Below, piece by piece: positions 1 through 5,608 of a stretch of DNA of 5,608 nucleotides. Position numbers and translations under genes: made by a program. Source of the stretch: Candidatus Competibacteraceae bacterium (GTDB taxonomy: Bacteria; Pseudomonadota; Gammaproteobacteria; Competibacterales; Competibacteraceae); contig JAGRHK010000142.1 of NCBI GenBank assembly GCA_020444985.1, positions 1-5,608 of the forward strand, in the 5' to 3' direction. Each line of letters starts with the position of its first letter. Positions within the stretch are counted from its first letter, which is position 1. Under the pieces are notes generated by a model. It was not told where the DNA came from. It saw nothing but the letters and a program-made list of their open reading frames with translations, and searched no databases.

Positions 1-1380
1 AAAGCAGGAAGCGTCAAACCGTTCCAGCGCGCGATTGCCGCGTCGCACCGCCTCTTCCAAATCCGACAGATCCTGAAAAATCAGGTAGTCAGCGCCAATC
101 GCCTGGGCGATTTCCTCTTCGGAACGACCATGAGCGATCAGCTCGTTAGCGGCTGGCATATCAATGCCATACACGTTGGGATAACGCACCGGTGGCGCAG
201 CGGAGGCAAAATAGACCCGACGCGCGCCGGCGTCGCGCGCCATGCGAATGATCTCGCCAGAGGTCGTGCCGCGCACGATGGAGTCATCCACCAGCATGAC
301 ATTCTTGCCACGAAATTCGAGATCAATGGCGTTCAATTTCTGACGCACCGACTTTTTGCGGGTTTTCTGCCCTGGCATGATGAAGGTGCGCGCGATGTAG
401 CGATTCTTGATGAAACCTTCCCGGTATTTGATGCCCAGAATCGAGGCCATTTGCAGGGCGGCGGTGCGACTGGTGTCCGGGATCGGAATGACCACATCAA
501 TGTCCTGTTCCGGCCAAACCCGCAGGATCTTTTCGGCCAGATGTTCGCCCATGCGCAACCGGGCCTTATGCACCGAAACCTGGTCGAGAATCGAGTCCGG
601 GCGGGCCAGATACACGAACTCGAAGATGCAAGGCGAATAGCAGGGATGTTCCGCGCACTGGCGGGCGTGCATCTGGCCCTCCAGATCAAACAGCACCGCT
701 TCGCCGGGCGCGACGTCGCGGATACGTTGGAAGTCCAGAACATCCAGCGCCACGCTTTCCGAGGCCACCATGTATTCCATGCCCTCCTCGGTTTCGCGGC
801 GGCCAAAGACCAGCGGCCGGATGCCATGCGGATCGCGAAACGCCACCAGGCCAAAACCGACGATGAGCGCCACAGCGGCGTAAGCGCCCCGCACACGCCG
901 GTGGACGGCGGCGACTGCTGCGAAAATATCTTCTGGATCAACCGACAAGGCGTTGCGTTGCTGGAGTTCGTGCGCCAGGACGTTCAGCAGGATTTCCGAG
1001 TCGGAGTGGGTGTTGATATGGCGTCGGTCGGAGCGGAACAATTCAGTTTTGAGCTGTGCCGAGTTGGTGAGATTGCCGTTGTGGGCCAGCGTAATGCCAA
1101 AGGGCGAGTTGACGTAAAACGGTTGCGCCTCGGCGGAATCAGCGCTGCCCGCCGTCGGGTAACGGACATGGCCAATGCCGATGTTGCCATGCAGGTTGCG
1201 CATGTGGCGGGTGCGGACTACATCCCGGACCAAGCCGTTGTCCTTACGCAGATACAGGCGGCCGTCGTCACAGGTGACGATGCCCGCCGCATCCTGACCT
1301 CGATGCTGTAAAACGGTTAGACCATCGAACAGACTTTGATTGACTGGACTGCGTCCGGCGATCCCGATGATTCCACACAT
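1..1380 (-). CDS. purF: Amidophosphoribosyltransferase (glutamine PRPP amidotransferase), C-terminus cut by window edge
   Basis: This cytosolic enzyme makes 5-phosphoribosylamine from PRPP and glutamine, the first committed step of de novo purine synthesis. The frame reads 460 codons without interruption and runs off the window; E. coli PurF has 505 residues, so about 45 are missing. The start is decided by MCGI: Cys2 must become N-terminal to act as the glutaminase nucleophile, so there is no propeptide of the Bacillus type. The Ntn glutaminase domain (about 2-235) shows QHRGQDAAG (25-33), Arg73-Tyr74, the NG pair at 101-102 and Asp127. The phosphoribosyltransferase domain follows, with the PRPP loop VDDSIVRGTTS at 364-374. 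A strong Shine-Dalgarno sequence precedes it, and it lies 25 bases after cvpA, the usual enterobacterial arrangement. I saw no PurR-like operator upstream of the pair. The family call is secure. Confidence 0.98.
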   Translation of the reverse strand, partial: MCGIIGIAGRSPVNQSLFDGLTVLQHRGQDAAGIVTCDDGRLYLRKDNGLVRDVVRTRHMRNLHGNIGIGHVRYPTAGSADSAEAQPFYVNSPFGITLAHNGNLTNSAQLKTELFRSDRRHINTHSDSEILLNVLAHELQQRNALSVDPEDIFAAVAAVHRRVRGAYAAVALIVGFGLVAFRDPHGIRPLVFGRRETEEGMEYMVASESVALDVLDFQRIRDVAPGEAVLFDLEGQMHARQCAEHPCYSPCIFEFVYLARPDSILDQVSVHKARLRMGEHLAEKILRVWPEQDIDVVIPIPDTSRTAALQMASILGIKYREGFIKNRYIARTFIMPGQKTRKKSVRQKLNAIDLEFRGKNVMLVDDSIVRGTTSGEIIRMARDAGARRVYFASAAPPVRYPNVYGIDMPAANELIAHGRSEEEIAQAIGADYLIFQDLSDLEEAVRRGNRALERFDASCF

Positions 1381-1387
1381 GGGTCAT

Positions 1388-1393
1388 CCTCCT
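1388..1393 (-). promoter_or_regulatory. Ribosome binding site of purF
   Basis: The minus strand reads AGGAGG, a full match to the anti-Shine-Dalgarno core, seven bases before the purF ATG at 1380. It fixes the MCGI start and lies in the 25-base cvpA-purF gap. It is much stronger than anything ahead of cvpA, so PurF may be translated more efficiently than CvpA from a shared message (inference). Confidence 0.85.
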
Positions 1394-1405
1394 GCGCAAA
1401 CCTGC

Positions 1406-1900
1406 TCATGATGGGAAGCGAATGTTCTGAGCCAGTTCCGGCGGCAGGGCGCTCCGCAACCAGAGGGCTCCTTCCTGGAAACGACCCAATAGCAGCGATT
1501 GTTGCCACCAAGGATCGTTGGGTAAGGGCGTCAGCCCCGCCGCCAAAACCAGGACAACGATAACGGCCGCGCCGCGCGCCAGCCCAAAAACCGCGCCCAA
1601 CAATCGGTCAGTGCCGGTCAACCCCGTATAATCGACCAGGTAGGAAGAGACGATGCCGATCAATCCACCAACGAGCAATGTGGCCAGGAACAAGCCGCCG
1701 AAGGCAGCCGCCACGCGCAGCGATGGGAGTTCGATATAGGGCGCCAAATGAACCGCGCCATCTTCGGCGAATAGAAAAGCGATAGCGAAGGCGGCAATCC
1801 AGGTCGCCAGCGAAATCACCTCGCGCAACAAACCGCGCCAGAGTCCGATGAGCATGGAAAGGGCGATGAGAAAAACGATCAGGTAGTCAGCCCAGTTCAT
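1406..1900 (-). CDS. cvpA: CvpA family inner membrane protein (colicin V production protein homologue)
   Basis: This is a 164-residue hydrophobic protein, close to the 162 residues of E. coli CvpA and matching it from the first residues (MNWADY against MVWIDY), which supports the start at 1900. Predicted membrane segments lie near residues 6-21, 28-45, 63-88 and 100-122. Family signatures are visible: a GLWRGLLRE stretch (19-27) between the first two segments, and TGTDRLLGAVFGLARG (95-110) leading into the fourth. The C-terminal ~40 residues are more polar and include a WW pair at 131-132. In E. coli the family is needed for colicin V export, has been linked to envelope stress and bile tolerance, and is co-transcribed with purF; its biochemical activity is unknown. 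Here it also directly precedes purF. No good Shine-Dalgarno sequence is seen; only TAAAG lies a few bases before the ATG. Confidence 0.95.
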   Translation of the reverse strand: MNWADYLIVFLIALSMLIGLWRGLLREVISLATWIAAFAIAFLFAEDGAVHLAPYIELPSLRVAAAFGGLFLATLLVGGLIGIVSSYLVDYTGLTGTDRLLGAVFGLARGAAVIVVLVLAAGLTPLPNDPWWQQSLLLGRFQEGALWLRSALPPELAQNIRFPS

Positions 1901-1986
1901 GGCTTTAGATCAGGGTCATAGCGGTCGCGGTGCGGGTGGGATGTTCAAGCATTCGGCAGCAAGGATCATTGAAAAATCGAAGGGGT

Positions 1987-2015
1987 ATCTTAGCAAAGTG
2001 CATCCGGTGTTGGAA
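1987..2015 (-). promoter_or_regulatory. Possible sigma-70 promoter for cvpA-purF
   Basis: On the minus strand TAAGAT (1992-1987) matches four of six bases of the -10 consensus and is preceded by TGC, giving an extended -10 (TGnTAAGAT). The element 17 bases upstream, TTCCAA (2015-2010), matches only three of six bases of the -35 consensus, as is common for extended -10 promoters. Transcription would start near 1980, leaving a leader of about 80 bases before the cvpA ATG. The call rests on short motif matches in the only intergenic gap of useful size, and readthrough from gyrA-pheA is an alternative. Confidence 0.3.
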
Positions 2016-2017
2016 CA

Positions 2018-2062
2018 GCGCCGATCGGCTCAGCCATCCGCAGATAAGTGTGACATCGGCGC
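2018..2062. repeat. Inverted repeat just after pheA
   Basis: GCGCCGAT at 2018-2025 pairs perfectly with ATCGGCGC at 2055-2062, giving an eight-base-pair stem with a 29-base loop, starting about 20 bases after the pheA stop. The 2018-2025 arm also overlaps a ten-base perfect palindrome, GCCGATCGGC (2020-2029), so two alternative foldings or a dyad binding site are possible. No T run follows on the minus strand, so it is not a classical intrinsic terminator. It could be an mRNA 3'-end stabilising stem, a protein site or chance. Confidence 0.4.
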
Positions 2063-2082
2063 GATGATTACGCGGCATCGGT

Positions 2083-3171
2083 TCACAACACGCCTTTCGG
2101 ATAAGAGCCAAGCACCCGGAACAGGGTAGCTTGAGCGCGCAATTCGGCCAGCGCTCCCGCGATGGGCGCATCCTGGGCATGACCATCCAGGTCGATGAAA
2201 AATACATAATCCCACATGCCACGCCGCGAAGGCCGCGATTCGATACGGTTCATGCTGACGTTATGCCGGGCCAGCGGCTCCAACAACTTGAACAGCGCGC
2301 CGGGCCGATTGAGCGAGGCCACTAACAGTGCGGTTTTGTCATCGCCGGAGGGCGTAATCGGTTGGCTGCCGATGATCAGGAAGCGGGTGGTGTTGTTCGG
2401 TTCGTCCTCGATATTGCGCACCAGGGTCGGCAATTGGTAAATGTCCGCTGCGCATTGTCCGGCAATCGCCGCAGCATCCGCCGCTTCGCGCACCTGCAAC
2501 GTCGCTTCGCCATTGCTGCTGACCTCGATTTGCTCAATGCGCGGCAGGTTGAGGTCCAGCCATTCCCGACATTGCGCCAGCGATTGCCGATGGGAGTAAA
2601 TGCGGCGAATTTCTCCTAGCGCAGTTGCACGGGTGATCAGATGATGATTAATACGCATCTGTACCTCGCCGCAAATGCACAGCGGCGATTGCAAAAACAT
2701 ATCCAGCGTGTGGTTGACGACGCCCTCGGTGGAATTTTCCACGGGCACCACGCCATAGTCGGCAGAGCCGGCTTCCACTTCACGGAACACTTCATCAATG
2801 GCCCGCAGCGGGATGCTATGAATGGATTTCCCGAAATGCTTGAGCGCCGCCGCCTGCGTAAAGGTGCCCTCCGGGCCGAGAAAGGCAATCTTCAGGGGTT
2901 CCTCCAGCGCCAGGCAGGCGGACATGATCTCACGGAACAAGCGGGCCATTTCTTCATTACTCAACGGTCCCGGGTTGGCCTCGATGACTCGCCGCAAGAC
3001 TTGCGCCTCGCGTTCCGGACGGTAGAAGTTGCCGGTAGCGCCTGCGGCCTGTTTAATCACGCCCACTTGTTGCGCACAGCGCGCCCGTTCGGAAATCAGG
3101 GTTTGAATCTGCCCGTCCAGCGCATCAATGCGCTCGCGCAACGCCTGTAAACGATCAGCCTCATCATTCAT
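2083..3171 (-). CDS. pheA: Bifunctional chorismate mutase / prephenate dehydratase (P-protein)
   Basis: The 362-residue cytosolic enzyme converts chorismate to prephenate and then to phenylpyruvate, the precursor of phenylalanine. Domains are in the normal order and at the usual length (Pseudomonas PheA is about 365). The AroQ helical chorismate mutase (about 5-90) keeps the E. coli Arg11, Arg28, Lys39 and Arg51 equivalents at Arg12, Arg29, Lys40 and Arg54, the last within FYRPERE. The dehydratase domain (about 93-270) starts at KIAFLGPEGTF and has PVENSTEG (143-150) and the catalytic TRF motif (262-264). The ACT domain (about 280-358) has GALF (291-294) and ESRP (311-314), the phenylalanine-binding motifs for feedback inhibition. 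The start overlaps the gyrA stop as ATGA, so translation is probably coupled, and there is no space for a phe leader attenuator. Control by phenylalanine is therefore probably mainly allosteric (inference). Confidence 0.98.
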   Translation of the reverse strand: MNDEADRLQALRERIDALDGQIQTLISERARCAQQVGVIKQAAGATGNFYRPEREAQVLRRVIEANPGPLSNEEMARLFREIMSACLALEEPLKIAFLGPEGTFTQAAALKHFGKSIHSIPLRAIDEVFREVEAGSADYGVVPVENSTEGVVNHTLDMFLQSPLCICGEVQMRINHHLITRATALGEIRRIYSHRQSLAQCREWLDLNLPRIEQIEVSSNGEATLQVREAADAAAIAGQCAADIYQLPTLVRNIEDEPNNTTRFLIIGSQPITPSGDDKTALLVASLNRPGALFKLLEPLARHNVSMNRIESRPSRRGMWDYVFFIDLDGHAQDAPIAGALAELRAQATLFRVLGSYPKGVL

Positions 3172-5608
3172 GCCGGTTCCTCGCCCTCGACGTCCTCGTT
3201 ATCACCATCATCATTGGCCGGCAAATCGCCGTTGGCGTCCGGTTCGCCAATGCTTTCGATTTTTTCCACGCCAATCAGCTTTTCCTGGCCTTGTAAACTG
3301 ATCAGTTTAACGCCCTGGGTATTACGGCCCACCAGGGAAATGCCTTCAACGGGGGTGCGCACCAGCGTGCCGCCATCGGTGATCAACATGATCTCCTGGT
3401 CGCTTTCCACCTGCGCAGCGCCCGTCACCCGACCATTGCGTTCCGTGGTCTGAATGGAGATGACGCCCTGGCCGCCGCGTCCGCGCAACGGGTAATCGGC
3501 AACGGGCGTGCGCTTGCCAAAGCCTTTCTCGGTGACGGTAAGCACCGCGCCTTCTGCGACGACAAGCAAAGCAATGACCTTTTGCCCCTCCTCCAAGCGG
3601 ATGCCGCGTACGCCACAGGCAGAGCGACCGGTGTTGCGCACGTCGGTTTCGGCGAAACGCAGCGCCTTGCCCGCGTCGGTGAACAACATGATGTCGCATT
3701 GACCGTGAGTGAGCGCCACGTTCACCAACTGGTCGCCGTCGCGCAAATCAATGGCGATGATGCCGCTGGCGCGCGGCCGGGAGTATTCGGACAGCGGGGT
3801 TTTCTTGACGGTGCCGCTGGCGGTCGCAAAGAACACATGGCGATCTTCGCTGAATTCCCGTACTGCCAATACCGCGTTAATACGCTCGCCTTCTTCCAGC
3901 GGCAGCAAATTGACAATCGGGCGCCCCCGCGCGATCCGCCCAGCCTGCGGCAATTCGTAAACCTTTTTCCAGTACACGCGACCGCGGTTGGAGAAGCACA
4001 GCAGCGTGTCATGCGTGCTGGCGATGAACAGCTTGTCAATAAAATCCTCTTCGCGGATCGTGGCCGCCGCGCGCCCTCGCCCGCCGCGCCGTTGCGCTCG
4101 GTACAGCGATAGCGGCTGCGCTTTGACATAGCCGGCATGGGACAGCGTGACGACCATGGCTTCTTCGTTGATCAAGTCTTCCAGATTCAGATCCTGCTCA
4201 TCCGGAAGGATCGTGGTGCGGCGGGGATCGCCGTATTGGACGCGCAACTCGGTTAATTCAGCGCGAATCACCGCCGTCAGGCGTTCCGGCACGGTTAGAA
4301 TTTCCAGATAGTCCTCAATGCGGCGCAGGAGATCTTGATACTCGTCCAGCAATTTACGCTGCTCCAAGCCGGTCAACCGGTGCAGGCGCAAGTCCAGGAT
4401 CGCCTGGGCTTGCGCCGGAGATAATCGGTAACCGACTTCACTCAGCCCAAACACGGCGAGCAAATCCTCCGGTCTTGACAAAGCCGCGCCGGATTGCGCG
4501 AGTAATTCAGTCACCAACCCTGGCGTCCAGACTTGCTCCAGCAGGGCTGCACGCGCCGTTGCGGGATCAGCGGCAGCGCGGATCAGGGCAATCAACGGAT
4601 CAAGATTGGCCAGCGCAACCATGAGACCTTCGACGATATGCGTGCGCTCCCGGGCCTTGCGCAAGTCGAACACGGTGCGTCGCACAATAATTTCGCGGCG
4701 ATGCGCCAGAAAGGCTTCCAGAACCTGTTTGAGATTCAATAGCCGGGGCTGTCCTTCCACCAGGGCCACCATGTTGACCCCGAACACGCATTGCAAGGGC
4801 GTATGCAGGAACAGGTTGTTCAGCACGACTTCAGCCGTTTCGCCACGCCGCAATTCGATGTAGATGCGCAAGCCATCCTTATCGGATTCGTCGCGCAACT
4901 CGCTGATGCCCTCAATTTTCTTTTCCTTGACCAGCTCGGCGATTTTTTCAATGAGCCGAGCCTTGTTCACCTGGTAGGGCAATTCGGTAACGATGATAGC
5001 TTGTCGGTTCCGGACTTCGTCGATTTCAATATCGGTTCTGGCGCGCATCCGCACTCGCCCACGCCCCGTCTCGTAAGCATCGCGAATGCCCCTTACTCCG
5101 TTGATCAATCCAGCCGTGGGGAAGTCCGGTCCCGGCAGATGTTGCATCAACTGGGCGATCGTAAGCGCTGGATCGTCGATCAGCGCAATGCAGGCGTCGA
5201 TGACTTCGCCCAGGTTATGCGGGGGGATATTAGTGGCCATGCCCACGGCAATTCCCGAGGAGCCATTGACCAACAGGTTGGGGAGACGCGTGGGGAAAAC
5301 TGTGGGTTCGCGTTCCGATTCATCGTAATTGGGGACAAAATCTACGGTTTCCTTATCGATATCCGCCAACAATTCATGCGCGATGCGCGACATGCGGACT
5401 TCGGTGTAACGCATCGCGGCCGGCGCATCGCCATCGATACTACCGAAATTGCCCTGTCCATCCACTAACATATAGCGTAGAGAAAAAGGTTGCGCCATGC
5501 GAACAATCGTATCATAAACCGCCACATCGCCATGTGGATGGTATTTGCCGATGCAGTCGCCCACCACGCGCGCCGATTTTTTGTACGGTTTGTTCCAGTC
5601 ATTACCCA
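3168..5608 (-). CDS. gyrA: DNA gyrase subunit A, N-terminus cut by window edge
   Basis: GyrA is the DNA breakage-reunion subunit of gyrase (A2B2), which introduces negative supercoils using ATP bound by GyrB. The visible 812 codons begin at the equivalent of E. coli Gly56; the first ~55 residues lie outside. A GTG at 5567 is an internal valine, not the start: the frame continues upstream through GNDWNKPYKKSARV. In E. coli numbering, catalytic Tyr122 is present (codon 5406-5408, in AAMRYTE), as are HPHGD (78-82) and Asp87, but position 83 is valine instead of serine. The GyrA box QRRGGRG falls at 560-566, as in E. coli, which separates GyrA from ParC. The C-terminal domain shows six blade repeats, spaced about 49-57 residues apart, then an acidic tail rich in Asp/Glu. 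Total length would be about 867 (E. coli 875). No intein or frameshift is seen. The promoter lies outside the window. Confidence 0.98.
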   Translation of the reverse strand, partial: GNDWNKPYKKSARVVGDCIGKYHPHGDVAVYDTIVRMAQPFSLRYMLVDGQGNFGSIDGDAPAAMRYTEVRMSRIAHELLADIDKETVDFVPNYDESEREPTVFPTRLPNLLVNGSSGIAVGMATNIPPHNLGEVIDACIALIDDPALTIAQLMQHLPGPDFPTAGLINGVRGIRDAYETGRGRVRMRARTDIEIDEVRNRQAIIVTELPYQVNKARLIEKIAELVKEKKIEGISELRDESDKDGLRIYIELRRGETAEVVLNNLFLHTPLQCVFGVNMVALVEGQPRLLNLKQVLEAFLAHRREIIVRRTVFDLRKARERTHIVEGLMVALANLDPLIALIRAAADPATARAALLEQVWTPGLVTELLAQSGAALSRPEDLLAVFGLSEVGYRLSPAQAQAILDLRLHRLTGLEQRKLLDEYQDLLRRIEDYLEILTVPERLTAVIRAELTELRVQYGDPRRTTILPDEQDLNLEDLINEEAMVVTLSHAGYVKAQPLSLYRAQRRGGRGRAAATIREEDFIDKLFIASTHDTLLCFSNRGRVYWKKVYELPQAGRIARGRPIVNLLPLEEGERINAVLAVREFSEDRHVFFATASGTVKKTPLSEYSRPRASGIIAIDLRDGDQLVNVALTHGQCDIMLFTDAGKALRFAETDVRNTGRSACGVRGIRLEEGQKVIALLVVAEGAVLTVTEKGFGKRTPVADYPLRGRGGQGVISIQTTERNGRVTGAAQVESDQEIMLITDGGTLVRTPVEGISLVGRNTQGVKLISLQGQEKLIGVEKIESIGEPDANGDLPANDDGDNEDVEGEEPA
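3177..3182 (-). promoter_or_regulatory. Ribosome binding site of pheA inside the gyrA 3' end
   Basis: The minus strand reads GAGGAA, with the GAGG core seven bases ahead of the pheA ATG. It lies within the last codons of gyrA, which encode its acidic tail. Together with the ATGA stop/start overlap it supports the pheA start at 3171 and reinitiation or coupling after gyrA translation. Confidence 0.75.

Larger units (their letters stand above)
1901..2082. other. Intergenic region between pheA and cvpA
   Basis: These 182 bases contain no convincing gene. Open frames crossing the region on either strand have no recognisable product and overlap the flanking genes. On the minus strand it holds, in order, an inverted repeat close to the end of pheA and then a possible extended -10 promoter. 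A run of five T (minus strand, 1972-1976) has no hairpin directly ahead of it, so I do not call an intrinsic terminator. I saw no sequence resembling the PurR operator consensus ahead of cvpA. Confidence 0.7.

Noticed and set aside
130..1311. A 393-codon open frame on the plus strand opposite purF.
   Set aside because: It is in exact codon register with purF, so stops can arise only where purF uses TTA, CTA or TCA. These are rare here; the frame ends exactly opposite a TTA leucine codon. The translation has no recognisable domain, and purF is certain.
1971..1976. A T run on the minus strand as a possible intrinsic terminator of pheA.
   Set aside because: No stem lies directly ahead of the T run; the nearest inverted repeat ends more than 40 bases upstream.
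4791..5468. Long plus-strand open frames opposite gyrA (also 3582-4112) and opposite pheA (2641-3150).
   Set aside because: All three are in codon register with the minus-strand gene and are explained by avoidance of TTA/CTA/TCA codons. No family resemblance was seen in the translations.
5565..5567. GTG as a possible start of a shorter gyrA.
   Set aside because: The frame stays open upstream to the window edge and encodes the conserved GyrA sequence GNDWNKPYKKSARV, so this GTG is an internal valine.
3168..5608. Possibility that this is ParC (topoisomerase IV) and not GyrA.
   Set aside because: The GyrA box QRRGGRG is present at the position expected for GyrA, six C-terminal blade repeats can be counted, and the length matches GyrA. 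ParC lacks the intact box and usually has fewer blades.
1..5608. A novel defence, mobile or other undescribed system.
   Set aside because: Minus-strand core genes cover all but about 207 bases. No direct repeat array, tRNA, integrase, transposase, toxin-antitoxin pair or compositional shift was seen.

Overview
This window looks like an ordinary stretch of housekeeping chromosome from a gammaproteobacterium. I base that on close residue-by-residue agreement of all four proteins with Escherichia coli and Pseudomonas homologues recalled from memory, and on the cvpA-purF gene pair. By eye the G+C content is moderately high, and codon use looks uniform across the window. I see no mobile element, CRISPR array, RNA gene, phage gene or sign of recent transfer. 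The genus cannot be fixed from this sequence.

All four genes lie on the minus strand, so transcription runs from high to low coordinates. In that order they are gyrA (DNA gyrase subunit A; its first ~55 residues lie beyond base 5608), pheA (bifunctional chorismate mutase/prephenate dehydratase), a 182-base intergenic region, cvpA (colicin V production family membrane protein) and purF (amidophosphoribosyltransferase; its last ~45 residues lie beyond base 1). gyrA and pheA overlap by four bases (ATGA), and cvpA and purF are 25 bases apart. The layout therefore suggests two transcription units, gyrA-pheA and cvpA-purF. The intergenic region carries an inverted repeat and a possible extended -10 promoter for the second unit.

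The genes serve different basic processes: DNA supercoiling (gyrA), the two committed steps towards phenylalanine (pheA), and the first committed step of purine synthesis (purF), with cvpA as the usual membrane-protein partner of purF. The points worth a second look are modest. GyrA has valine at the position equivalent to E. coli Ser83, the main quinolone-contact residue. pheA follows gyrA directly with no serC between them and no room for a phe leader attenuator. pheA is joined directly to cvpA. I found no previously undescribed system here.
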